From the NCBI GenBank assembly GCA_021793575.1, contig JAJYSM010000021.1, positions 1 through 50,058 of the forward strand: a stretch of 50,058 nt of DNA, in the 5' to 3' direction. The stretch comes from Pseudomonadota bacterium. Lineage in GTDB: Bacteria > Pseudomonadota > Gammaproteobacteria > Xanthomonadales > Rhodanobacteraceae. Under the pieces are notes generated by a model that had not been told where the DNA came from, made no database searches, and saw only the letters and a program-made list of their open reading frames with translations. Both the position numbers and the translations under genes were made by a program. Positions 40,899 to 49,886 of the stretch are shown piece by piece (within the stretch, counting starts at the first letter, position 1; every line of letters starts with the position of its first letter).

Positions 40899-41531
40899 TC
40901 AGCCGAGCTTGGTGCCGAAGATTTTGTCGCCGGCATCACCGAGGCCGGGCAGGATGTAGCCGTGCTGGTTCAGGCGTTGGTCGATCGCGGCAGTGTAGAT
41001 CTCGATATCGGGATGCACAGCCTCGATGCGCTTGAGGCCCTCCGGGGCAGCCACCAGAAACAGTCCCTTGATGCGCGTGCAGCCGGCGGCCTTGAGCATG
41101 TCCACGGTGGCGATCAGCGTGCCGGCGGTGGCCAGCATCGGGTCGACGATCAGTGCGATGCGTTCATCCATGCGGCCGCTGAGCTTTTCGTAGTAGGCGA
41201 CCGGCTGCAGCGTGCGTTCGTCGCGCTGCACGCCGACCACGCTGACCTTGGCCGCCGGGATCATGCCGAGCACGCCGGGCAGCATGCCCAGGCCCGCGCG
41301 CAGGATCGGCACGATGGTGATTTTCTTGCCCTTGATCCGCTGCACCTGTACCGGCCCGGCCCAGCCCTCGACCGGCTGCTCGATCGTCGGCAGATCGGCG
41401 GTGGCTTCGTAGGTGAGCAGGGCGGCAATCTCGGCGGCCAACTCGCGAAATTCCTTGGTGCTGATGCCGGCCCGGCGCAGCAGGCCGAGCTTGTGCCGGA
41501 TCAGCGGATGGCGCACTTCGACGATCTTCAT
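40899..41531 (-). CDS. upp: Uracil phosphoribosyltransferase
   Basis: Salvage enzyme forming UMP from uracil and PRPP. The 210-aa protein shows [63 protein letters not shown], the PRPP loop region [19 protein letters not shown] and the C-terminal [15 protein letters not shown]. All match the family. It stands alone on the minus strand, converging on pip. Confidence 0.97.
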   Translation of the reverse strand: MKIVEVRHPLIRHKLGLLRRAGISTKEFRELAAEIAALLTYEATADLPTIEQPVEGWAGPVQVQRIKGKKITIVPILRAGLGMLPGVLGMIPAAKVSVVGVQRDERTLQPVAYYEKLSGRMDERIALIVDPMLATAGTLIATVDMLKAAGCTRIKGLFLVAAPEGLKRIEAVHPDIEIYTAAIDQRLNQHGYILPGLGDAGDKIFGTKLG

Positions 41532-41651
41532 GGCGACGGCCCGGGCTGGTGGCGCCGGGCGTCATGCTGGCTACGCCGCCTGGCGGGGTGCCGCTGTCCA
41601 CGCCGGCACGCGCAGGCGTGCGGCGTGGACAGGGCGGGTGGAGTCAGACGG

Positions 41652-42044
41652 TCACTTGGCGGCGGGTGCAGCTTCGCCGCCCTTCAGGCAGCCACTCATG
41701 AAGGTCTTGCGCGCGGCGCCCTTCATGGCCTTGGTCTTGGCTTCGGCATTGCAGGCTTTCATCTTTTCGTGCTGGGCCGACTTGGCCGAGCTCATGGCCG
41801 GCGCGGCGGCGGCTTTGCCCTTGAGGCAGGAGCTCATGAACGCCTTGCGCTCGGCGCCTTTCTTGCCGGTGGCCTCCTTGTTGCAGTCGGCCATACGCTG
41901 CTGCTGCGGTGTGCGCACCTTGGCCGGTGCCTGCATGCTGTGGCTGGCGGCGGGCGCGGTGCTGGCCTGCGGGGTGGCCGCAAAGGCAGCGCCGGCAAAC
42001 GCGAATACGGTGCTGGCGGCAAGCAGGCGTAAGGACATCTTCAT
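41652..42044 (-). CDS. PsiF-repeat periplasmic protein
   Basis: A 130-aa protein with a signal peptide (MKMSLRLLAASTVFAFAGAAFA) and two PsiF repeats: RMADCNKEATGKKGAERKAFMSSCLKG (about 50-76) and KMKACNAEAKTKAMKGAARKTFMSGCLKG (about 94-122). Each has the family pair of cysteines and the AER/AARKxFMSxCLK core. PsiF in E. coli is induced by phosphate starvation but its function is not known. The two repeats are joined by an alanine-rich linker. It is a single-gene unit, 120 bp from upp. Confidence 0.88.
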   Translation of the reverse strand: MKMSLRLLAASTVFAFAGAAFAATPQASTAPAASHSMQAPAKVRTPQQQRMADCNKEATGKKGAERKAFMSSCLKGKAAAAPAMSSAKSAQHEKMKACNAEAKTKAMKGAARKTFMSGCLKGGEAAPAAK

Positions 42045-42190
42045 CGGTGAACCCTCCCTAGGTGACCGGCAGCTGCCGGCGCGGCCAGTCTATGCCGGCT
42101 GGCGACCTTGAAGCGAGTCAGCGAAGTTCCCGTCGCATGGCAGGATTCAGCTGCGGCGACGCGGGCCAGCGCCGCCGCAGCCGGGCGCGC

Positions 42191-43693
42191 TCAGGCGGCC
42201 TCGGCCTGGGCCTTGCGCGGGCCTTCCAGCAGCGCCTTGCGCAGGTGGGTGACGATCAGATCCACCTCGGCGCTGGTGACGCCGAAGTGCGGGGTGAAGC
42301 GCAGCGAGTTGACGCCGCCGTGGATCACCACCACGCCGCGCTCACGCATGTATTCCTCGGTCGAATGGGCGCCGTAGCACTTGTATTCCGGCGCCAGCTC
42401 GCAGGAGAACAGCAGCCCGGTGCCCTGCACCTTGGTGATCAGGCCGCCCAGCTCGTTCTTCAGCGCGTTGAGCTTGTCGACGAACTCCTGTCCGCGCTCG
42501 CGGATGTTGCGGCGCACGGCGTCGTCAAGCAGCTCCAGCGCGGCGCAGGCGACATCGAGCGCGCGCGGGTTGGCGGTCATGGTGTTGCCGTAGATGCCCT
42601 TGCGGTACAGCGCGGCGGTGCGCTCGGTCACCGCCAGCACCGACATCGGGTACTGGCCGCCGTTGAGCGCCTTGGAGTAGGTCTCCATGTCTGGCGCCTC
42701 CAGCTGCTGGAAGCCGGGGTAATCCACGATCGACAGCACGCCGTGGGCGCGCAGGCCGGCCTGGATCGAGTCGACCATCAGCAGCGTGCCGTGCGCCTTG
42801 GTCAGCGCGCGGGCGGCGGCGTAGAACTCCGGCGTCACCGCGCGGCCGGGGTCGCCTTCGCCCATCACCGGTTCGAGGAACATAGCCTCGATGAACCAGC
42901 CTTGCCGATCTGCCTCGGCAAACACCGCTTCGAGTTGCGCCACGTCATACGGCGCCACCGTGAGCAAGGTGTCTTCGTGGCGATAGCTGGCCAGATGCTG
43001 CTGATAGGTCTTGCGGCTGGAGTCGGAATACAGCGCCGGCTTGTCGGTGCGGCCGTGGAAGGCGCCCTTCACCGCGAGGCGCTTGATCATGCGGCCGGCA
43101 TGGCGGCCACCGGTATCGGTCGCCAGTTTGGCGTTGACGTCGGCGATGCGGCAGGCCAGCGAAACCGATTCGGAGCCGGAGTTCAGGCACAGGTAGCGCG
43201 CATACGGATTGCCGCTGCGGGTATGTCCCAGCTCCTTGTCCAGCGCGCGCGCGAAGCGCAGCTGCGACACGCTGGGCGACATCACGTTGGCCATCACCTG
43301 CGGCTGGCTCATCGCGGCGAGGATGGCCGGCGGGTTGTGGCCGAAACCGAGCATGCCGTAACCGCCGTTGTCATGCACCACCGCCCCCTTCAGCGTGACG
43401 ACCCAGGGTCCGCGCGCGGCTGCTGCCAGGTAGGGATTGATCGCGTCGTCCGGGTAGAAATTGACGAAGCCGGCCTGCGCCTGGGCCAGTTGCTCGATTT
43501 CGTCCAGGCGCAGGAATGAATCCATCCCGGGTTCGGCGCGCAATTCGCGATGGCGCGCCAGCGCCTCGGCAATCGCGATGCCCAGCAGTGGGTCGCGGGC
43601 GGCCATGCGTTCGATGCTTGCATCGTCCAGACCGGTGGTGCGCGGCTTGCCGCCGAATTCGCGCAGTTCGCGCAGCTGTTCAAACACTCGCAT
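42191..43693 (-). CDS. PLP-dependent class III aminotransferase
   Basis: A 500-aa fold-type I enzyme. Visible landmarks are NGGYGMLGFGHNPPAI, LCLNSGSESVSLACRIAD (phosphate-binding region), GAFHGRTDKPALYSDSSRKTYQ, EPVMGEGDPGRAVTPEFYAAAR, LLMVDSIQAGLRAHGVL (Asp that pairs with the pyridine nitrogen) and the PLP lysine in ETYSKALNGGQYPMSVL. The substrate cannot be told from sequence; lysine or ornithine-type transaminases are distant relatives. The N-terminal 100 residues are longer than usual. ATG at 43693 has a good GAGGAGAAG ribosome site. A structured leader hairpin lies upstream at 43768-43807. Confidence 0.8.
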   Translation of the reverse strand: MRVFEQLRELREFGGKPRTTGLDDASIERMAARDPLLGIAIAEALARHRELRAEPGMDSFLRLDEIEQLAQAQAGFVNFYPDDAINPYLAAAARGPWVVTLKGAVVHDNGGYGMLGFGHNPPAILAAMSQPQVMANVMSPSVSQLRFARALDKELGHTRSGNPYARYLCLNSGSESVSLACRIADVNAKLATDTGGRHAGRMIKRLAVKGAFHGRTDKPALYSDSSRKTYQQHLASYRHEDTLLTVAPYDVAQLEAVFAEADRQGWFIEAMFLEPVMGEGDPGRAVTPEFYAAARALTKAHGTLLMVDSIQAGLRAHGVLSIVDYPGFQQLEAPDMETYSKALNGGQYPMSVLAVTERTAALYRKGIYGNTMTANPRALDVACAALELLDDAVRRNIRERGQEFVDKLNALKNELGGLITKVQGTGLLFSCELAPEYKCYGAHSTEEYMRERGVVVIHGGVNSLRFTPHFGVTSAEVDLIVTHLRKALLEGPRKAQAEAA

Positions 43694-43767
43694 GACGCTT
43701 CTCCTCGGTCCCGTTGGCGCCTCGCTCCTGACGCAAAGCAGGCCGGCGGGTTTGCTCGATTGGGGGT

Positions 43768-43807
43768 GGTGGCCGCACCGCTCCGGTGCGCATCGCCGCA
43801 GGCCACC
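43768..43807 (-). promoter_or_regulatory. Two-part hairpin in the aminotransferase leader
   Basis: GGTGGCC/GGCCACC (43768-43774 and 43801-43807) encloses a second stem GCACCG/CGGTGC (43775-43780 and 43784-43789). In minus-strand RNA it would lie about 75 nt before the aminotransferase ATG. It matches no riboswitch class that I recognise. Confidence 0.35.
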
Positions 43808-43892
43808 CGTTGCTCTGATGCACCGCCGCACATGGGCTGACGGGCGCTTTCACCCGCTCAGCATAGCGCGCAGCCCGGTTGTCCGTAACCCC

Positions 43893-43910
43893 GCATGACG
43901 GCTGTCATGC
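43893..43910. promoter_or_regulatory. Inverted repeat, candidate operator for the DesR-type regulator
   Basis: GCATGAC, a 4-bp spacer GGCT, then GTCATGC: perfect 7-bp arms 73 bp before the ATG of the ABC ATPase. The size and ATGAC/GTCAT half-sites suit a NarL/LuxR-type response regulator, and the operon encodes one (46966-47568). That this protein binds here is inferred. Confidence 0.55.
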
Positions 43911-43982
43911 CCGATCGCTGACGCCCGCGACTGCCCACCACAGCCCGTTCCGCGCAGCATGCACGGCACAGGAGGAACCCCC

Positions 43983-44911
<929 letters not shown>

Positions 44912-44912
<1 letters not shown>

Positions 44913-45709
44913 TGGATACCGCACTTTCCACTGCCACGGACCCTGTCGTTGCGGCAGCCGCGATGCCGCGTGCCCGCGTGCTCGGCGCCTACCTGCAGGA
45001 GGCGCGCAGCGAATGCCTGCGCTATCTGCGCACGCCCAGCTTCCTGCTGCCGACGCTGCTGTTTCCGTCGGTGTTCTATCTGATGTTCGGTATCTTTCTG
45101 GCGCATGCCAACGGCCCCGACGCACCGCGCTACCTGCTCGCCAGCTACGTGACGTTCGGCGTGATGGCGCCGGGCCTGTTCGGCTTCGGTGTGTCGCTGG
45201 CGCTGGAGCGCGACAACGGCCTGCTCGCGCTCAAGCGCGCGCTGCCGATGCCGCCGGGCGCCTACCTGCTGGCCAAGATGCTGATGGCGACGCTGGTGGC
45301 GGCGGTGATCGCGCTGATCCTGCTCGGCATGGCGGTGTTCCTGGCCCATGTGGACTTGCGTGCAGGCCAGATGCTGGCGCTGTTCGCCACCGCGGTGCTC
45401 GGCGTACTGCCGTTCTGCGCCATGGGTCTGTGGCTCGGTACGCTGATCAAGGGTCAGGGTGCTCCGGGTCTGGTCAACCTGGTCTATCTGCCGATGGCGT
45501 TCCTGTCCGGGCTGTGGTTTCCGCTGCCGCTGCTGCCGAAAATCCTGCAGCGCATCGCGCCGGTGTGGCCGAGCTATCACCTTGACCAGCTGGCGATGGC
45601 GGCAGTGGGCATGAACAAGGGCGCGCTGCTGCCGCATGTGCTGACCCTGGTGGGTTTCACCGCCATGTTTCTGCTGCTGGCGACGCGGCGGCTGCGGCGC
45701 TACGGTTGA
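44912..45709 (+). CDS. ABC-2 type transporter permease
   Basis: A 265-aa membrane protein with six predicted transmembrane segments, an N-terminal cytoplasmic stretch and the ABC-2 pattern: SFLLPTLLFPSVFYLMFGIFLA, then LALERDNGLLALKRALPMPPGAYLLAKM (coupling helix region) and LVNLVYLPMAFLSGLWFPLPLLP. It shares an A of TGATG with the ATPase gene. Only one permease gene is present, so the exporter is probably a homodimer with two ATPases. The substrate is unknown. Confidence 0.92.
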
Positions 45710-45715
45710 AGTAGC

Positions 45716-46969
45716 ATGCAAGCCATGACGGGTTTCGGGGAAGTCAGCGCCATGCAGCAGCGGATAGTCGCGTTTTTCACGCCGGCGCCGGATTCGCTGG
45801 TGGCTGGCAGCGTGCGCAAAGGCAAGTCGCCATGGGTCGATGCCATCCACTTGCTGTGGTCGGCTTGGGTGTTCATCACACCGATTTTCGGTGGTTACAC
45901 CTGGCGCTGGGCCGCGCTCACGTTGCTCACCTATCCGGTGTTTCTGCTGCTGTATGCCAAGTGCTGTCTTGCCTCGCGTCGCACAGCGCGGCGCTATGCG
46001 CTGACCCTGGTCGCTCTGTGCCTGGTGCTGCTGCCGTGGTATCCGAGCGGCCTGAACTACTTCATCTATGGCTGCGTGATGTTGAGCAGTTGCCGCATGA
46101 GTCTGCTTCGTTACCTGATTGTGCTGGTGGCACTCAACTTCGTCTGCATCGGCGAAGCCATGTTGCTGCGCTATGCGTGGCAGATGTGGATCTCGATCCC
46201 CATCACGACCTTCATCATCGGCTTGATCGTCAACGCCGAGCGCATCAGCGACGCAAAAAATGCCGAGCTGCTGCTCTCCCACGACGAGGTGCGCCGGCTG
46301 GCGGCAACCGCCGAACGCGAGCGCATCAGCCGCGATCTGCACGATCTGCTCGGGCACACGCTGTCGCTGATCACGCTGAAGCTGGAGCTGTCGCGCAAGC
46401 TGTTCGATCGCGACGCCGAGGCGGCCCGGCGCGAGATTGCGGAGGCCGAGAAAGTGGCGCGGCACGCGCTGGCGGAAGTGCGCAGCGCGGTGACCGGCAT
46501 GCACGCCACCGACCTGGCCGTGGAACTCGCCTCCGCCCGGCTGCTGCTGGGCGCGTCGGGGGTGCATCTGGACTACGCGCATCCGGCCATCGAGCTGCCC
46601 GCCGAGATCGAACGCGGGCTCTCGCTGATCCTGCGCGAGGCCGCCACCAATATCGCGCGCCATGCCGAGGCCAGCACGGCCAGGATCGAGCTGCTGCGCG
46701 AGCCTGCCGGCGTGCGCCTGCTGATCAGCGACAACGGTCGCGGTGGCATCGGCGGCGACGGCAACGGCCTGTGCGGCATGCGCGAACGGGTGCGGGCGCT
46801 GGGCGGCACGCTGGCCATCGACTCGCCGCACGGCGGCGGCACGCAACTGCAGGTGCTGGTGCCGCTGCCGCTGCCGATCATGCGGCTGGTGCCGCCTGCG
46901 CGGACGTCACTCGACATATCCGATGCAGCGCCGTTCGCCGGCGCGGCGAGCGGGCACTCCGCCGCATGA
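45716..46969 (+). CDS. DesK-type sensor histidine kinase
   Basis: A 417-aa kinase with five or six transmembrane segments between about 42 and 172 and no large external domain, as in membrane-state sensors. The HisKA_3 dimerisation box is [30 protein letters not shown] (His209, with the DLHD motif). The HATPase domain has [14 protein letters not shown] (N box), ISDNGRG and [17 protein letters not shown] non-conserved tail of about 30 residues follows. The start could be 45716, 45725 or 45752; the last has the best upstream purine run. It overlaps the regulator as ATGA. Confidence 0.92.
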   Translation: MQAMTGFGEVSAMQQRIVAFFTPAPDSLVAGSVRKGKSPWVDAIHLLWSAWVFITPIFGGYTWRWAALTLLTYPVFLLLYAKCCLASRRTARRYALTLVALCLVLLPWYPSGLNYFIYGCVMLSSCRMSLLRYLIVLVALNFVCIGEAMLLRYAWQMWISIPITTFIIGLIVNAERISDAKNAELLLSHDEVRRLAATAERERISRDLHDLLGHTLSLITLKLELSRKLFDRDAEAARREIAEAEKVARHALAEVRSAVTGMHATDLAVELASARLLLGASGVHLDYAHPAIELPAEIERGLSLILREAATNIARHAEASTARIELLREPAGVRLLISDNGRGGIGGDGNGLCGMRERVRALGGTLAIDSPHGGGTQLQVLVPLPLPIMRLVPPARTSLDISDAAPFAGAASGHSAA

Positions 46970-47568
46970 TCCGCGTGCTGCTGGCCGAGGATCAGGCGAT
47001 GGTGCGCGGCGCGCTGTCCGCGCTGCTCGGCCTGGAATCCGATATCGACGTGCTCGGCTCGGCGGCGGATGGCGAGGCGGCCTGGCGCGAGCTGCAGCGG
47101 CTGAAGCCCGACGTGCTGGTGACCGACATCGAGATGCCCGGCCTCACCGGGCTGGAGCTGGCGCAGCGCATCCAGCGCCAGCAGCTGCCGATGAAGGTGG
47201 TGATCGTCACCACGTTCGCGCGGCCCGGCTTTCTGCGCCGCGCGCTGGATGCCGGTGTGTCCGGTTACCTGCTGAAGGATGCGCCGGCCGAAAACCTCGC
47301 CGAGGCACTGCGCACGGTTCATCGCGGCGGCCGCGCCATCGACCCGCAGCTGGCGCTGGAGGCGTGGTCGGAGGCCGATCCGCTGAACGACCGCGAGCGC
47401 CAGGTGCTGCGTCTGGCCGGCGAGGGCCAGTCCGCCGGCGATATCGCCACGCAGCTCAAGCTGTCGCACGGCACCGTGCGCAATTACCTGTCCGAGGCGA
47501 TCGGCAAGCTCGGTGTCGCCAACCGCATCGAGGCGTACCGGCTGGCGCGGCAGAAGGGGTGGCTGTAG
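46966..47568 (+). CDS. NarL/DesR-type response regulator
   Basis: A 200-aa regulator. The receiver domain (1-120) has D9, the phosphoacceptor D54 in [11 protein letters not shown], the switch threonine in VVIVTTFAR and K104 in YLLKDAP. A LuxR-type helix-turn-helix follows (about 135-200: [44 protein letters not shown]). Cognate to the kinase just upstream (4-bp overlap). The likely target is the inverted repeat before the operon. Confidence 0.95.
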   Translation: MIRVLLAEDQAMVRGALSALLGLESDIDVLGSAADGEAAWRELQRLKPDVLVTDIEMPGLTGLELAQRIQRQQLPMKVVIVTTFARPGFLRRALDAGVSGYLLKDAPAENLAEALRTVHRGGRAIDPQLALEAWSEADPLNDRERQVLRLAGEGQSAGDIATQLKLSHGTVRNYLSEAIGKLGVANRIEAYRLARQKGWL

Positions 47569-47693
47569 GGCGTGCTGCGGAGTACGCATCCACTCCCGCT
47601 CGCCGTAGGGAGAGAGGCGGAGCTTGCCGTGACGTCCATCAAGCAGGCCTGGTACCTGATCGCAGTCGATCCGAACGGGTCTGCCGTATCGGC

Positions 47694-47699
47694 GATAAT
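47694..47699 (+). promoter_or_regulatory. Possible -10 box for queA
   Basis: GATAAT at 47694-47699 lies 31 bp before the queA TTG and would give a short leader. No convincing -35 is seen at 16-18 bp upstream. The rest of the 161-bp gap after the regulator gene shows no gene. Confidence 0.35.
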
Positions 47700-47729
47700 G
47701 CGCGATCCCTGCCTGCCGATCAGCGCCTC

Positions 47730-48824
47730 TTGAAGAAGTCCGATTTCGATTTTGAACTGCCGCCCGAGTTGATCGCGCAGGCGCCATTGCCCGAGCGCTC
47801 GGCCAGCCGCATGCTGCGGCTCGACGCGGCCAACGGCACCCGCGAGGATCGCCAGTTTCGCGAGCTGCCCGAGCTGCTGCGTGCGGGCGACCTGCTGGTG
47901 TTCAACGACACGCGGGTGCTGCCAGCCAGGCTGTATGGGCGCAAGGAAAGCGGCGGCGCGGTGGAGATCCTGATCGAACGCGTCACCGGCGCGCACGAAG
48001 CCACCGTGCAGCTCGGCGTCAGCAAGAAGCCGAAGGCGGGCGGCCGCATCGAGCTGGCCGACGGCAGCCACGCGGTGGTGCTGGGCCGCGACGAGGGATT
48101 TTTCCGGCTGCATTTCGAGGCGCCCGAGCCGCTGGAAAAATTGCTGTTGAAACTGGGTGAGATGCCGCTGCCGCCGTACATCACGCGGCACGCCGACGCC
48201 AGCGACATGGAGCGCTACCAGACCGTCTTCGCGCGCGAGCCCGGCGCCGTGGCGGCGCCCACCGCCGGCCTGCATTTCGACGAAGTGATGCTGGCCACGC
48301 TGCGCCAGCGCGGGGTCGAGTTCGGCTACATCACTCTGCACGTCGGTGCCGGCACCTTCCAGCCGGTGCGCACCGACGAGCTGAAGGACCACCGCATGCA
48401 CCGCGAGTGGCTCAACGTGGGCGCGCACCTGATCGGGCAAATCCGCCACACCCGCGCAGTGGGCGGTCGCGTGATCGCGGTGGGCACCACCGTGGTGCGC
48501 GCGCTGGAAAGCGCCAGCAACAACGGCGAACTGCACCCGTTTGCCGGCGAGACGCAGATCTTCATCTTTCCCGGCTACCGCTTCAGCAGCATCGACGGCC
48601 TGCTGACCAACTTCCATCTGCCGCAATCGACCCTGCTGATGCTGGTGTCGGCGCTGGCCGGACGCGAGTTCGTGCTCGACGCCTACCGCCATGCAGTCGA
48701 ACAGCGCTACCGTTTCTTCTCCTACGGCGACGCGATGCTGATCCTGCCGCCGGCGGGCTGGGTCAGCGAAGGTCGGCAGCGCGGGCGCTGGATGGCTGGC
48801 GTTGATCGAGCACGGCTGGCTTGA
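47730..48824 (+). CDS. queA: S-adenosylmethionine:tRNA ribosyltransferase-isomerase
   Basis: Adds the cyclopentenediol-forming ribosyl group to preQ1 in tRNA during queuosine synthesis. The 364-aa protein begins at TTG 47730 ([32 protein letters not shown]), matching the usual MKKSDFDF start; no ATG or GTG fits. It shows [89 protein letters not shown] and [19 protein letters not shown]. The end after YGDAMLI is a 26-residue tail ([16 protein letters not shown]...), a little longer than usual. Tgt, normally next, is absent from the window. Confidence 0.95.
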   Translation: MKKSDFDFELPPELIAQAPLPERSASRMLRLDAANGTREDRQFRELPELLRAGDLLVFNDTRVLPARLYGRKESGGAVEILIERVTGAHEATVQLGVSKKPKAGGRIELADGSHAVVLGRDEGFFRLHFEAPEPLEKLLLKLGEMPLPPYITRHADASDMERYQTVFAREPGAVAAPTAGLHFDEVMLATLRQRGVEFGYITLHVGAGTFQPVRTDELKDHRMHREWLNVGAHLIGQIRHTRAVGGRVIAVGTTVVRALESASNNGELHPFAGETQIFIFPGYRFSSIDGLLTNFHLPQSTLLMLVSALAGREFVLDAYRHAVEQRYRFFSYGDAMLILPPAGWVSEGRQRGRWMAGVDRARLA

Positions 48825-48911
48825 GCCGTGTGCCGCAACTCGGGAACAGATGTTTTCCGACATGGCTGCTGCTTCTTGCGGAAATGCATTCAAATAATTA
48901 AAGTGCATGCA

Positions 48912-48925
48912 TAGAATGCATTCTA
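48912..48925. promoter_or_regulatory. Palindromic operator of the FitAB-type module
   Basis: TAGAATGCATTCTA is a perfect 14-bp palindrome 13 bp before the antitoxin ATG. A related AAATGCATTC core lies at 48882-48891 and TGCATGCA at 48904-48911. A promoter candidate TTGCGG (48876-48881), 17 bp, TAAAGT (48899-48904) runs through them. Binding by the RHH antitoxin-toxin complex would repress the promoter, as known for FitAB and VapBC. Confidence 0.65.
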
Positions 48926-48938
48926 ACGAGGTGACGCT

Positions 48939-49193
48939 ATGGCTATGCTGACAGTACGCAATGTGCCCGACGACGTGCATCGGGCGCTACGGGTCCGAGC
49001 CGCTCTGCATGGGCACAGCACCGAGGCCGAGGTTCGCGAGATTCTGGCGATCGCGGTCAAACCGGAGACGCGTGTCTGCATGGGCGACGCCCTCGCAGCA
49101 CTGGGCCGCACGATCGGCCTGACCAACGGGGATTTTGAAGTCTTCGATCGGGTGAGAGACAAGACACCGGCCGAGCCGCTGGGGTTTGAATGA
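48939..49193 (+). CDS. FitA-type antitoxin (Arc-like RHH domain)
   Basis: The 84-aa protein begins MAMLTVRNVPDDVHRALRVRAALHGHSTEAEVREILAIAV, the FitA/Arc ribbon-helix-helix fold with TVRNVP as the DNA-contacting strand and EAEVREIL as the second helix. The C-terminal half, which would wrap round the toxin, holds GLTNGDFEVFDRVRDKTPAEPLGFE. GAGG lies 7 bp before the ATG. It overlaps the toxin by 4 bp (ATGA). Confidence 0.92.
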   Translation: MAMLTVRNVPDDVHRALRVRAALHGHSTEAEVREILAIAVKPETRVCMGDALAALGRTIGLTNGDFEVFDRVRDKTPAEPLGFE

Positions 49194-49606
49194 TCGTCCT
49201 CGATACCAACGTCGTTTCCGAAGCGATGAAGCCCGAACCGCATCCGCGCGTGCGTGCCTGGTTGAACGATCAAGCTGCCGAAACACTGTATCTGTCCAGC
49301 GTGACGCTGGCCGAGCTGTTGTTTGGCATCGCCGCGCTCCCGGTCGGTAAGCGCAAGGACATGCTGGCGCAGGCGCTTGACGGCCTGATGGGACTATTCA
49401 GGGATAGGGTATTGCCCTTCGACATCGATGCAGCCCGGTGCTACGCCAAGCTGGCCGTGACTGCAAAAACCGGCGGGCGAGGGTTTCCGACACCTGACGG
49501 GTACATCGCCGCGATGGCGGCCTCGCGAAGTTTCATCGTGGCGTCCCGTGACACCGCTCCTTACGAAGCGGCGGGTGTATCCGTGATCAATCCTTGGCAA
49601 GAATGA
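49190..49606 (+). CDS. FitB/VapC-type PIN-domain toxin
   Basis: A 138-aa ribonuclease with the four expected acidic residues: D5 in LDTNVVSE, E42 in LAELLFG, D103 in PDGYIAAMA and D121 in SRDTAPYE. The PTPDGYIAA and INPW ending are typical of the FitB branch. Family members cut RNA, often tRNA, and are held inactive by the antitoxin encoded just before. The complete catalytic set suggests it is active. Confidence 0.93.
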   Translation: MIVLDTNVVSEAMKPEPHPRVRAWLNDQAAETLYLSSVTLAELLFGIAALPVGKRKDMLAQALDGLMGLFRDRVLPFDIDAARCYAKLAVTAKTGGRGFPTPDGYIAAMAASRSFIVASRDTAPYEAAGVSVINPWQE

Positions 49607-49627
49607 TCCAGCGCGCCAAGCAAAGAA

Positions 49628-49649
49628 AAACCGCGCCGTGGCGCGGTTT
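49628..49649. terminator. Hairpin terminator between the toxin gene and the minus-strand unit
   Basis: AAACCGCGC and GCGCGGTTT (49628-49636 and 49641-49649) form a 9-bp stem with a 4-base loop. Its T-rich side (GGTTTTTCTTTG) faces minus-strand transcription, so it best suits the unit entering from the right edge. Confidence 0.7.
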
Positions 49650-49886
49650 CAGGGGTGTTGCGTGACACTGGTGAAACCTTCGGTGGGCGGATGTCTATCG
49701 AACAATCGCTGGTAACCCTTGTGCTGCAACGGTTTGCGATTCTCTTTGTTTTCCGTTCTCCCCAAAGTTATCCGTTCCTGGGTTCGCAGCTTTTCTGTTC
49801 CGTCTGGCCGCGCCCGCGCGATGCATGCGGAAATTGTCACGGTTTGTCACAACGAAGGGGGGCGAACGGTCGCGGGCCGATGCGAC
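49650..49886. other. Unrecognised stretch between the TA module and the HGG-motif gene
   Basis: About 240 bp of lower GC content than its neighbours. It includes an open frame on the minus strand (49649-49840, GTG start, 63 codons, ending TEGFTSVTQHP) that I do not recognise. The segment NKENRKPLQHKGYQRLFDR is its only distinctive part. There is no clear ribosome site, and its reality is doubtful. An attachment site could lie here, but no duplicate is present within the window to prove it. Confidence 0.4.

Noticed and set aside
43694-43831. Aminotransferase start at 43831
   Set aside because: The extra 46 residues are Arg/Cys-rich and overlap the leader hairpin; the ATG at 43693 has a good ribosome site.
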